This document shows, one piece after another, positions 8,285-16,942 of a stretch of 64,000 bases of DNA. The notes below the pieces were generated by a model. The model had not been told where the DNA came from and searched no databases. It saw nothing but the letters and a program-made list of their open reading frames with translations. This DNA is from Pseudohongiella sp. GTDB taxonomy: Bacteria > Pseudomonadota > Gammaproteobacteria > Pseudomonadales > Pseudohongiellaceae. The stretch spans positions 170,257 to 234,256 of the forward strand of contig NZ_DRFV01000003.1 in NCBI RefSeq assembly GCF_011050365.1. The letters are read 5' to 3'. Position numbers and translations under genes: made by a program. Numbering within the stretch: position 1 is the first letter of the stretch; each line of letters opens with the position of its first letter.

Positions 8285-10402
8285 TCAATTCCCCCGCGAA
8301 CTGTCGCCACTGGGGCGGGTGACGGGGAACAGTAAACGGAACTGCGCACCCTGGTCACTGTTGCTACACATAATCTGGGCATTCATCGCATCCAGCAACT
8401 TTTTCACCACACTCAAACCCAGACCGGCATGCGCAGCGCCCTTGCTGCTCACACCCGGCGCGAACAGGCTGGACATGACCTGCTCTGACAGCCCGCCACC
8501 GGTGTCCTCAATGGTCAGCGCGAGATGCGGACGACCGTTGACCATCACCCGCCCCTGTGATCGTAATGTCAGTGTGCCGCCGGCGGACATCGCCTCCACG
8601 GCGTTCTTGATCAGATTGGTCAATACCTGCTTCAGTTCTGCTTTATTCAGCAACATAGGTTGCAGCGATACATCCAGCTCCAGACTGACCTTGATGTCGC
8701 GCGCGGCGCACATGGATTCGCGGAAAATTCTCGCCAGGTCATCAATCACGGCATTAACATCAACCCACTCGGACTCCGGCTGCTGGTCGGGTTTATTCAG
8801 TCTGAGCAGAATACTGCCGACCCGGTCTATTTCTTCGCGCAGAATCGCGAACTCCTTGTCGGTATCCTTACTGTCTCCCAGCTTCAGGCGCAAAATTTCC
8901 AGGTAATTATTGATGACGCTGAGCGGGTTGCTGGCTTCGTGCACTGCCTCGCTGATGCGCGCTGCCTCACTGCCATGAGCCGGTTTTCCGGGCTCCTCGC
9001 TGTTCGCCGTGCTGCCAAACAGGGCAGTGACCTCATGCAGCAATGTTTGCCACAAATCCGAGTTTTTCTGCTGTTGGGAAACCGTTACCGGACTGGCACC
9101 GGCCACCAGCACACCACGCTGGCCATTACCTTTGAATGGCAGGCAAATCAGCCCGGGCTGGCGACAGTAACGCAGGAGTTGCTCATCGACCATGCTCAGG
9201 GCATGACCGCCGGCCTGATCACTGCCTGTCACTTGCTGACCGGCAAAGCTGCGCTGAACAAGGCTGTCATTGCCATCGACATTGAGAACAAAGTCGGCAA
9301 CGCCGGGCTTGTCAGCGGCTTCGCCCAGACTTGCCTCCAACGCACCCTGCTCCTCTCGCAGATGGAAAATCACATATTTTTCGAAACCAAAGCTCAGATA
9401 CAGGGCCCGTCCGATCGCATCCGACCCCATGAGACCGCCAGAATCCGCAGCGGCGTCTCTGGGCAGCGTCTGACGCAGGGCCTGTAGCTGGGTAAGTTGG
9501 CCCAGCTTCTCGCCCAGCGCGCGATTGGCCTGCTGCGCCATCGCCAGGTCTTCCTGCTCTCCCGAAGCCACGCCCAGGCCACCGGCTATGCGCCGGACAT
9601 CAGCTTCAATACGGCTATGCAATTCGCGTAATAAATCTTCATTAAAACCAAAAAGATCATTGGCTACAGCCAGTACCCTGTCATCCAGCTCTGTCTGACC
9701 ACTGAGCAGGCTACTGAGATTAACGATCTTGACCAGGTGATGAGCGTGCTTGATCTCAGCGCCAGCGGCATGGTGATAACGCAAGGCATCGGCCATGAAG
9801 TTATCCATCTGCCAACTATCCAGCAGCGTTGCGCCCAGCTCCGGGTGCGTCATATCAAATGCGTGACGCTCGGCCTCCAGTAACTGCAGATCATCCCGAG
9901 CAGTCGCCGCCAGCAGCGGCAAATATTCGCTATCGTTCTCCGCCAGCAGGCACAGCTGGCCGACATCCATCAACAGACCGCACAGATATGCCTGCGACTG
10001 GGCCTGATAACCGGTCAGACTGGCAAAGGTTTGCGCGCTATGCGCTGACACCAGTGACCGGTGCCAGAAACGACGCATGAATTGTTGATGGTCTTTATCA
10101 AAGTAGCTGAAGTACTGCTTTACCGCCGCGGTTATTACGAGCGTTCTGACCGTATCGATCCCCAGGCACATGAGCGCCCGGTCGACGGTATCACAGCTAT
10201 GCTGGCGACGATAAAAACTTGAGTTGGCGACGGCAATCAGCCGGGCGGACATGGCACTGTCCTGGCGAATAATACTGCCAAGATGTTGAAAATCAGCAGA
10301 TTCCTGACTGACAGCGTCAAGGATGCGAACCAGTACCTGCGGCAGACTGGGGAGTTTGTTCAGGGTCAAATGGGTGGGTACTCGTTGTTTTTCCACCGTC
10401 AT
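8285..10402 (-). CDS. HDOD-domain sensor histidine kinase
   Basis: An N-terminal HDOD domain (LNKLPSLPQVLVRILDAV, SMSARLIAVANSSFY, the Asp in LLMDVGQLCL) is followed by a region of about 180 residues that may be GAF-like. The C-terminal kinase has the H-box SEAVHEASNPLSVINNYLEIL, the N-box LTNLIKNAVEAM and the G-boxes DTGGGL and GLGLSVVKKLLD. HDOD proteins are HD-fold relatives that usually lack phosphohydrolase residues and act in signalling. There is no membrane segment, so it is cytosolic. The ATG at 10402 is the better supported start because the HDOD homology begins just after it; the reading frame is open to an ATG at 10531. It is almost fused to the downstream REC-GGDEF-EAL gene and they probably form one signalling pair. 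Confidence 0.82.
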   Translation of the reverse strand: MTVEKQRVPTHLTLNKLPSLPQVLVRILDAVSQESADFQHLGSIIRQDSAMSARLIAVANSSFYRRQHSCDTVDRALMCLGIDTVRTLVITAAVKQYFSYFDKDHQQFMRRFWHRSLVSAHSAQTFASLTGYQAQSQAYLCGLLMDVGQLCLLAENDSEYLPLLAATARDDLQLLEAERHAFDMTHPELGATLLDSWQMDNFMADALRYHHAAGAEIKHAHHLVKIVNLSSLLSGQTELDDRVLAVANDLFGFNEDLLRELHSRIEADVRRIAGGLGVASGEQEDLAMAQQANRALGEKLGQLTQLQALRQTLPRDAAADSGGLMGSDAIGRALYLSFGFEKYVIFHLREEQGALEASLGEAADKPGVADFVLNVDGNDSLVQRSFAGQQVTGSDQAGGHALSMVDEQLLRYCRQPGLICLPFKGNGQRGVLVAGASPVTVSQQQKNSDLWQTLLHEVTALFGSTANSEEPGKPAHGSEAARISEAVHEASNPLSVINNYLEILRLKLGDSKDTDKEFAILREEIDRVGSILLRLNKPDQQPESEWVDVNAVIDDLARIFRESMCAARDIKVSLELDVSLQPMLLNKAELKQVLTNLIKNAVEAMSAGGTLTLRSQGRVMVNGRPHLALTIEDTGGGLSEQVMSSLFAPGVSSKGAAHAGLGLSVVKKLLDAMNAQIMCSNSDQGAQFRLLFPVTRPSGDSSRGN

Positions 10403-10652
10403 GGGCTTAACCGTGTCAACAGATCCTGCGTTATTGTCAGTGTCCTTGAATTCGTATATCACTACGTGGCTGACGCAGCCTGCGCCGAGTATACTCAATG
10501 AATCGCCTACTGACCACTGCAAGCCTGTCATTAGTATGGAAATTCTTGTTGCACGGGGAGACTTGTCGCTTTATGCTTGGTGGCTTGAACAAGTGTCCGG
10601 CAGCAAACGGTTTCAAACCAACTGAAAACGCACCAATCACCACGTGAAGCTA

Positions 10653-12095
10653 ATGGCTACCGTCGAATTACCTCTGGATAATTCTGCTAAAAAAAGCCTG
10701 ACTCAGGCCCGCACCACTGCCCCCCATGTCATCGCAATCACTAGCGGCAAGGGTGGCGTCGGCAAATCCAGCATCTCCGTTAACCTGGGCATCGCGCTAT
10801 CCCGGATGGGCCGCAAAGTCTGTCTGTTTGATGCCGATACCGGCCTGGCCAATATCAACATCCTGCTGGGACTGACACCAAAACTCAGCCTCGAGCATGT
10901 CCTGTTCGGCAACAAGTCCATTAACGATGTGATGCTGGAGGGTCCGCACGGCCTGAAAGTCATTCCCGGCGCCAATGGCATCGTTGAGTGCGTCAGGTTG
11001 CAACCCAGACAGCACATGCAGCTGACCCGCCAGTTGGCAGAGGTAGAAGGAGAGTACGATTATCTGCTGGTAGATACCGCTGCCGGTATCGGCGATGACA
11101 CCATGGATTTTGTGCGCGCTGCGCAGCAGACCATTATTGTTGTGACCACCGAGCCGACGTCGCTTACCGATGCATTTTCCATGATAAAACTGCTACGCAG
11201 GCGCGGCAAAAAAAGCCATTTCCATGTCATCGTCAATATGTGCGCCAGCACCAAACAGGCACGTGAGGTTTTCCATCGCTTCTCCGGCGCAGTAGAAAAA
11301 TATATCGGTATAAAACTGAACTACCTGGGATTTATCCTGCAGGACGAGAGTCTGCGCGCCGCCGTCACCATGCAGTCTCCGGTCACGCTTTTCCCCGAAA
11401 CAGACCCTTCGTGTAAAAATTTTTTCCGCCTGGGACAGGCCCTGGAGGACTCACTGGGCGCTCTCACCCCCAAAGCATCTTTCAGCGCGTACTGGCAAAG
11501 CCAGTATCGCCAACAACAGCACTCCCGGCCTATGCAGAACCGTTTATCCGCGACAGCATCCGATCACAATCAGCGTCGGGCCACTCACCGTAACCACAGT
11601 GGCAACGGATCACGGAGCAATGAGACCCAGCAGGAGTCATTGAGCAAACTGAGAACGCGGCTACTGACCCTGATTGCCCAGCGCGATATGCCGGCATCGG
11701 CCTTCATCGCGCTCATTAATGAACTGAACAAGGCCGTGCAACACGTCTATCCTGACACCCGGAACGCCACACCGGCGCGGAGCAACCCTGAGCAGGTCAT
11801 CAGCCCTGAGCCCATAAACAGCCATAAGCGTGTAAACAGTCCTGAGCCGATAAACAGCCCTGAGCCCATAAACAGCCCTGAGCGCACAAAAAGCCCTGAG
11901 CCAACAACAAACCCTGAACAGAACAGCGCCCCGGCGCCGGCAGACCCGCGCCCCTGCAACCCGGACACAACACTAAAACATCACTACAATGAACACCGCT
12001 TTGGCTCCCAACAACAACTCCTGGCCAGGCTACGCCAGCACACCGGGCAGCCGTTGTTACATGTGCTAAATGACCTGGCCGGCACCTCATCATGA
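10653..12095 (+). CDS. MinD/ParA-family ATPase with repeat-rich C-terminal tail
   Basis: The first ~270 residues are a deviant-Walker ATPase of the MinD/FlhG type: ITSGKGGVGKSSISVNLGIAL (P-loop), LFDADTGLANINILLG, and DYLLVDTAAGIGDDTMDF (Walker B). The remaining ~200 residues are low-complexity, His/Ser/Arg- then Pro/Glu-rich, and hold eight hexapeptide units (consensus PEPINS). The extreme C-terminus (LLARLRQHTGQPLLHVLNDLAG) looks like a short helix. FlhG/FleN proteins control flagellar number, but no flagellar genes are visible here, so a specific role is not claimed. It overlaps the next gene by four bases in a three-gene operon. A GTG at 10644, three codons upstream, is an alternative start. 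Confidence 0.8.
   Translation: MATVELPLDNSAKKSLTQARTTAPHVIAITSGKGGVGKSSISVNLGIALSRMGRKVCLFDADTGLANINILLGLTPKLSLEHVLFGNKSINDVMLEGPHGLKVIPGANGIVECVRLQPRQHMQLTRQLAEVEGEYDYLLVDTAAGIGDDTMDFVRAAQQTIIVVTTEPTSLTDAFSMIKLLRRRGKKSHFHVIVNMCASTKQAREVFHRFSGAVEKYIGIKLNYLGFILQDESLRAAVTMQSPVTLFPETDPSCKNFFRLGQALEDSLGALTPKASFSAYWQSQYRQQQHSRPMQNRLSATASDHNQRRATHRNHSGNGSRSNETQQESLSKLRTRLLTLIAQRDMPASAFIALINELNKAVQHVYPDTRNATPARSNPEQVISPEPINSHKRVNSPEPINSPEPINSPERTKSPEPTTNPEQNSAPAPADPRPCNPDTTLKHHYNEHRFGSQQQLLARLRQHTGQPLLHVLNDLAGTSS
11787..11930 (+). repeat. Eight 18-bp tandem units inside the MinD-like gene
   Basis: Eight in-frame units of 18 bases encode PEQVIS, PEPINS, HKRVNS, PEPINS, PEPINS, PERTKS, PEPTTN and PEQNSA. 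Because the unit is a multiple of three, a gain or loss of copies would keep the reading frame. The array forms part of an unstructured linker between the ATPase and the C-terminal helix. Confidence 0.85.
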
Positions 12096-12352
12096 ACAAC
12101 AGCCTCGCCTACAAATTCCTGGCTGCCGCAGTCATTGGCCTCTTGCTGCTGGTGCTGCTGGGCCTGGTGTTCATCGGCCTGACCGATCGGACGCGGGAAA
12201 CAGTCAGCACTGCGCCCCCGCAGGAAGAAGTGCGCCAGCCACGGGCGCCGGAACCGGCGACCAGCACCGCACCCGGTGCTCAACGCAACACCGCGCCACC
12301 ACCGATATTCGCAACTGACGTTGCAGATCCCGAAACAGGAAACAGACCGTGA
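12092..12352 (+). CDS. Small single-pass membrane protein, unknown function
   Basis: The 86-residue protein has one strongly hydrophobic helix (residues 8-31, AAAVIGLLLLVLLGLVFIGL) followed by a Pro/Ala/Thr-rich tail of about 50 residues. Its ATG overlaps the stop of the MinD-like gene, and its stop overlaps the GTG start of the acetyltransferase gene, so all three are translationally coupled. I do not recognise a family. The layout (short cytoplasmic end, helix, disordered tail) would suit a membrane anchor or partner for the MinD-like ATPase, but that is only an inference from position. Confidence 0.7.
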   Translation: MNNSLAYKFLAAAVIGLLLLVLLGLVFIGLTDRTRETVSTAPPQEEVRQPRAPEPATSTAPGAQRNTAPPPIFATDVADPETGNRP

Positions 12353-13017
12353 GCAAGATTCGTATACGCCAGACCCGTCACGACGACATCCCCGCACTGA
12401 TTGCATTGCAGACACGCATCTACCCCACGATCCCGCCCTGGAACAAAATTGATCTGCTGACACAACTGGAGATGTTCCCGCAGGGACAGATTGTCGCAGA
12501 GGATGAATCCGGCCTGCTGGGCTGCGCCAGCTCCATCATGGTTGTGTGGGACGACTGGGCTGAAGAGCATAACTGGTACGAAATCACCAGCGCCGGTACA
12601 TTCGACAACCACAACTCTGCTGGTCGCACACTTTACGGCGTCGAGGTTTTTGTTGACCCTGAGTCACAGGGCCAGGGTGTCGGGCACCTGCTTTATGAGG
12701 GTCGCCGACAACTGTGCCGTGCCATGAACATGAAACGCATCATTGTTTGTGGTCGACTGCCTGGATATCAGGCCAATGCTGCGGAAATGAGCGCCGAATA
12801 TTATGTCCGCAAAGTCATCTGGGGAGATTTTAATGACCCGGTGCTGAGTTTCCAGTTGCGCGAAGGTTTCAGCTATTGTGGGGTGATGCCGGACTATATC
12901 CCCGAAGATGTTGAGTCTTGCGGTTTTGCGTCACTGCTGGTCTGGCTGAATCCGGACTACGAATCCGATCAACCTACTGTTATTCGCGATGGCATCAGTT
13001 TTCAGATCAAAACCTGA
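12349..13017 (+). CDS. GNAT family N-acetyltransferase
   Basis: The 222-residue protein is a GNAT fold: an N-terminal IRIRQTRHDDIPALIALQ, then the acetyl-CoA-binding motif A in VEVFVDPESQGQGVGHLLYE (Q-G-x-G pattern), and a C-terminal stretch DPVLSFQLREGFSYCGVMPDY. The C-terminal pattern matches GNAT domains that are often fused to carbon-nitrogen hydrolases in other bacteria; here the acetyltransferase stands alone. The substrate is unknown. It starts at a GTG that overlaps the stop of the upstream membrane protein gene. Its 3' end overlaps by 16 bases the end of the convergent GGDEF gene. Confidence 0.83.
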   Translation: MSKIRIRQTRHDDIPALIALQTRIYPTIPPWNKIDLLTQLEMFPQGQIVAEDESGLLGCASSIMVVWDDWAEEHNWYEITSAGTFDNHNSAGRTLYGVEVFVDPESQGQGVGHLLYEGRRQLCRAMNMKRIIVCGRLPGYQANAAEMSAEYYVRKVIWGDFNDPVLSFQLREGFSYCGVMPDYIPEDVESCGFASLLVWLNPDYESDQPTVIRDGISFQIKT

Positions 13018-14192
13018 TCGACTGACGTCAACGCTTTATCGCGATACATCATGACATCGGCGCGCCCCAGCATTTCATCAGAACTGTCCCCATCTTCCGG
13101 CCATAGTGCGACACCAATACTGACCACCACATCAACTTCCCGGTGGCTCACCAGCATGGGACCGTTCAAAGAATCACGCAAACGCCGCACAAATTCACCG
13201 AGCCTGATCTCAGACGAGACTGCTTCCGGCGCGTCTGTTTCACCGGCAAAACCACGGGCAATCACAACAAACTCATCACCGCCCAGGCGCCCGGCAAAAT
13301 CAGCACCGCGGATCGCCTGCCCCAAACGCCCGGCAATGCCAGCAAGCAATTCATCACCAGCGCTGTGCCCGAAATCATCATTGACCCGCTTGAATCCATT
13401 AACATCGATCAGCATGACTGCAAATGGCGCCTCAGTGCGGCGACTTTCAATCAGCGTCTGACCCAGGTTCTCGTCAATGCTGCGACGATTAGGCAGCCCG
13501 GTCAGGGCATCCTCCCGCGCCATTTGCATCACCTGACGATTGGAACGAAAATAACACGCTACTCCCAGGCCGTAAGTCCAGCCAATGGTGAACAGTATCA
13601 ATCCCAATATCAGGCTCTGGTTGCCTTCTATTTCCAGAGGCGCAGTACTCACTTCCGTTGCCAGCAACGCGTATCGCCAACGCAGCAGCAGTGCTACTGC
13701 AACCAGAACTGCCGAAAAAGCCGCCAGGGAATTGGCCTGAAACTCATAACGATCCTCTGTACGCCAGCACATGATGATGCCTGCCAGCAACATACCCATG
13801 GCCGCAAACGCATCATGAAACAGGAAACGCGCTTGCGGGTAATCCTTGTTCAGCCAGGCCATCAGCACGATTACCGGCATCGTCATCAACATCAAACGCC
13901 ACCGCCGCGCCGAGTGATAACCGCGGAACCGCAAACTGCCTTCAATGATGTAAAGGACCGCGGACAAACTCATGGAATTGCTCAAAAACGGCCCCAGATT
14001 TCCGGGTGCCTGAAGCAGGGTGGCAAAAAACACTGACAGAAAGGCCAGCACAATAAGAAAGCCTCCGATAGTCCAGTGCAGGACGCCGGGGAGGCTCTTG
14101 TTGATACGCCAAAAAATGAACAACACCAGCACCGAGGTTACTGATACCAGCGCCAGCGTTATGGCCAAGGTCATGAGATCAAGGTTAATCAT
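13002..14192 (-). CDS. Membrane diguanylate cyclase (GGDEF)
   Basis: Six or seven membrane helices (residues ~5-215) precede a GGDEF domain with the intact active-site motif RLGGDEFVV, and with an RxxD product-inhibition site (RGAD) five residues upstream. The substrate-binding phrases DALTGLPNRRSIDENL and VNGFKRVNDDFGHSAGDELL are also complete. It should make c-di-GMP from two GTP at the inner membrane in response to an unknown signal sensed by the membrane part. The ATG at 14192 is chosen because the hydrophobic part starts at once after it; the frame is open to 14255, which would run into the next gene. The 3' end overlaps the convergent acetyltransferase gene. Confidence 0.88.
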   Translation of the reverse strand: MINLDLMTLAITLALVSVTSVLVLFIFWRINKSLPGVLHWTIGGFLIVLAFLSVFFATLLQAPGNLGPFLSNSMSLSAVLYIIEGSLRFRGYHSARRWRLMLMTMPVIVLMAWLNKDYPQARFLFHDAFAAMGMLLAGIIMCWRTEDRYEFQANSLAAFSAVLVAVALLLRWRYALLATEVSTAPLEIEGNQSLILGLILFTIGWTYGLGVACYFRSNRQVMQMAREDALTGLPNRRSIDENLGQTLIESRRTEAPFAVMLIDVNGFKRVNDDFGHSAGDELLAGIAGRLGQAIRGADFAGRLGGDEFVVIARGFAGETDAPEAVSSEIRLGEFVRRLRDSLNGPMLVSHREVDVVVSIGVALWPEDGDSSDEMLGRADVMMYRDKALTSVDQVLI

Positions 14193-14226
14193 GTCAGCGT
14201 GGGTTACTCTGCGGGAACTGCCCGCA

Positions 14227-15183
14227 TCAATCAGACCATTTGTCAGTATATTCAATCATTCTGGCGGTAATGCCGGGCTCCGAGAGGGAATGACCGGCAT
14301 CAGCGACTATGTGTAGCTCTGACCGAGGCAATGCCTTGTGAAGCTGCCAGGCGTTTTCCACGGGACATATTACGTCATAACGCCCGTGAACGATCACCGT
14401 CCGGATGTTTTTCAGGGCGTCAGCATTATCCAGCAAATAGTTATCGTTGGGGAAAAAACCTTTATTGGTAAAATAGTGACACTCGATACGTGCGAACGCA
14501 TCAGCGAACTGCTCATTGCCGAATTTATCACTCGATGCCGGATCGAACAGCAGCCTGGAAGTCGAGCCCTCCCAAACCGACCAGGCTTTGGCTGCCCGTT
14601 GCCGGATGGCTGCATCGGTGGAAGTCAGACGTCGATAATAGGCTGCCACCAGATCATCGCGTTCGTCTTCCGCTATCGGCTCGAGATAGGACTGCCAGAG
14701 GTCCGGAAACAGTCTCGAACAGCCTTCCTGATAAAACCAGTCTATCTCCTTTTTCCTGAGCAGGAAAATACCGCGCAGGAACAGATCAGTGCACACATCG
14801 GGGTGAGTAATGGCATAGGACAAAGCCAGTGTCGAGCCCCAGGAGCCACCAAAAACCGCCCACTGCGGCAGTCCCAGATGTGTGCGCAGCTTCTCGATAT
14901 CCGCCACCAGATCCCAGGTCGTGTTGTCTTCAATATCGGCGAACGGTCGACTATGCCCGCAACCACGCTGGTCAAACAGGATGACGTGCCACTTCTTCGG
15001 ATCGAAGTAGCGACGATAGTCAGGCATCAAGCCGCCACCAGGGCCACCATGCAGAAACACAACAGGTTTACCGGCAGGATTGCCAACTTGCTCGTAGTAA
15101 AGCGTGTGGCGTTCGGAGACTGGCAAAAAATCGCTGTTAAACGGTTCAATGGCTGGATACAGATCTGCAGATGGGCCTGTCAT
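14227..15183 (-). CDS. pip: Proline iminopeptidase
   Basis: This is a cytosolic alpha/beta-hydrolase of peptidase family S33 that removes N-terminal proline from peptides. The oxyanion segment HGGPGGGLMPDYRRYFDP, the phrase FDQRGCGHSRP, the nucleophile elbow GGSWGSTLALSYA (Ser), a late Asp (HGRYDVICP) and the catalytic His in DAGHSLSEPG are all present. The length of 318 residues is typical. It is the middle gene of three that lie head-to-tail on this strand with short gaps, but its neighbours are c-di-GMP genes, so a functional link is not obvious. Confidence 0.93.
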   Translation of the reverse strand: MTGPSADLYPAIEPFNSDFLPVSERHTLYYEQVGNPAGKPVVFLHGGPGGGLMPDYRRYFDPKKWHVILFDQRGCGHSRPFADIEDNTTWDLVADIEKLRTHLGLPQWAVFGGSWGSTLALSYAITHPDVCTDLFLRGIFLLRKKEIDWFYQEGCSRLFPDLWQSYLEPIAEDERDDLVAAYYRRLTSTDAAIRQRAAKAWSVWEGSTSRLLFDPASSDKFGNEQFADAFARIECHYFTNKGFFPNDNYLLDNADALKNIRTVIVHGRYDVICPVENAWQLHKALPRSELHIVADAGHSLSEPGITARMIEYTDKWSD

Positions 15184-15226
15184 GGTGCTTGAGTCCAGGT
15201 GTGTTGGCGATGATTGAAAATGTCGG

Positions 15227-16783
15227 TCAACTCAGTTTGGCGATCAGTTCGGACGGCGCTATCGCCTTGCTGAACAGCCAGCCTTGTGCATATTCGACAT
15301 CATGTTCACTTAAGTACCGCGCCTGGGCTTCGGTTTCAACACCCTCGGCAATCAATTTCAGATTCAGGGTTCGTGCCATCTTGATGATGTGCAACACAAC
15401 CCGATTGGTCGCCGCCTCAGTATCAATGGCCTCAACAAACAACCGATCAATCTTGAGACAGTCGAACTGCATGGTCTCAAGATAGGACAGGCTGCAGTAT
15501 CCGGTACCAAAATCATCTATCGCCACCCGAATACCCTGATTGCGCATCGCCGCAATGACCGACTTGGCAGCGCTGGCATCCACCAGCATGCGCTCAGTCA
15601 GCTCCACCACAATCTGCCCCCCTTTGACCCCACTGCCCTGCACCATGGTCATCAAACTGTCCAGGGTCTTGCCCGTCTGCAGGTCTTTGGCGGAGAGATT
15701 AAGAGTGAGAAAGAAGTCCGGGTTGTTACGTAATGTCGCCACCATATCCCGGCTGGCAAGCTCAATGACTTTTTCTGTTAACAGGCCGATCAGGCCACTG
15801 TGCTCGGCAACCGGAATAAATTCATCAGGCTGCATGATGCGGCCGTCTTTGCGACGCCAGCGTACCAGGGCTTCAGCACCAACCCATTGCCGGGTGCGCA
15901 GATCCACCACAGGCTGGTATTCCAGATAGAACTCGTTTTGACGCAGCCCTTGCCGAATCTGCACCGGCAACGACACCTGCATGCGCGCAACATAGATGAC
16001 TGATCCGGTCAGGATAGCAGCGGTGGCCAGTCCGATAGGCAACAATACCCAAATGAAAGTCCATACGCGCTCACCAAGATAACGGGCAGGGATTGCCGCG
16101 ATCGCGGCGGTCTGGGCGACCTGCTCCGAGCGCACCACGCCAACGATAAAACCATTGCTGATAAATGCGGCCTCTGGCAAGTCATCGACCGCGGACATCC
16201 ACTGAGGATCAACGTCGCCACTTGAGGTTCTGAGCTCGCCGCTGGCCGGGTCGAAGGTCGCAAACAAAACACCCTCTTGATCCACCACCAGATCTACCGC
16301 CTGACTGCGGTGTGCCATGGCGATAAATCCGTCACGCTCAATGGAAATGTAGGGGGTCTGTGACGATAGCGGCATCGGTGCATTCAGGCGCAACCGCGAT
16401 CCCGTTGGGGTAATACTGTCGGGCGGGCCCAAAGCCAGTCCGTCTCCATGCAGGCCCAACGTTGAGCAGATCATGGACTCTCCACTCACCGCGCCGACAA
16501 CTTTCATGAACTCCATGCTGATGCCCAACTGTCGCATCTGGTTGAGCATGGTATCCGAACACGAGTCCCCCGTGTTTTCGGCAATAAGGGAGTCGATGGC
16601 TTCCTGCATCTGGTCTACAGCGCGATCCGAGCGGGCAGCCACAGAGCGTGCGTAGCTGATAACTCTGTCAAATTCGGCAGCCAGACCCTGTTGTTGTGCC
16701 AGATAGATTGCAGCTAAAACAGGGCCGATCGCAGTGACAAGAGCCACTGCAATGATGAATTTCAAAGCTCTGGATCGACGCAT
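15227..16783 (-). CDS. CSS-motif EAL phosphodiesterase
   Basis: An N-terminal helix (residues ~8-28) and a second helix near residue 240 flank a periplasmic domain with the cysteine pairs of the CSS-motif family (GDSCSDTMLNQM and SMICSTLGLHGDG). The cytoplasmic EAL domain keeps GAEALVRWR, NLSAKDL, ELTERMLV, IDDFGTGYCSLSYL, KIDRLFV and AEGVETEAQ, so it should hydrolyse c-di-GMP. In E. coli proteins of this type the cysteines respond to periplasmic redox state; that is family knowledge. The ATG at 16783 with an AAGG six bases upstream is preferred over the one at 16858, which would add 25 residues unlike a signal anchor. Confidence 0.87.
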   Translation of the reverse strand: MRRSRALKFIIAVALVTAIGPVLAAIYLAQQQGLAAEFDRVISYARSVAARSDRAVDQMQEAIDSLIAENTGDSCSDTMLNQMRQLGISMEFMKVVGAVSGESMICSTLGLHGDGLALGPPDSITPTGSRLRLNAPMPLSSQTPYISIERDGFIAMAHRSQAVDLVVDQEGVLFATFDPASGELRTSSGDVDPQWMSAVDDLPEAAFISNGFIVGVVRSEQVAQTAAIAAIPARYLGERVWTFIWVLLPIGLATAAILTGSVIYVARMQVSLPVQIRQGLRQNEFYLEYQPVVDLRTRQWVGAEALVRWRRKDGRIMQPDEFIPVAEHSGLIGLLTEKVIELASRDMVATLRNNPDFFLTLNLSAKDLQTGKTLDSLMTMVQGSGVKGGQIVVELTERMLVDASAAKSVIAAMRNQGIRVAIDDFGTGYCSLSYLETMQFDCLKIDRLFVEAIDTEAATNRVVLHIIKMARTLNLKLIAEGVETEAQARYLSEHDVEYAQGWLFSKAIAPSELIAKLS

Positions 16784-16942
16784 TGTACCTTGTTCCTGAT
16801 CGGCGATGCCGCACGTCGTTGTCATTATGATTCTGGGAGTGCAACACCTGACCGGCATAAACCTGCCGGTACTTGAAGACTACACGTTTCCGGAAAAAGG
16901 TCAATTATCAATGGCATCGGTGAACTGAAACTGTGCCGGGTA

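Noticed and set aside
10653..12095. Naming the MinD-like ATPase fleN/flhG
   Set aside because: No flagellar genes in the vicinity and a long atypical tail; only the ATPase family is supported.
11747..12099. Minus-strand frames over the repeat array
   Set aside because: They are mirror readings of the 18-bp repeats and of the MinD-like gene end.
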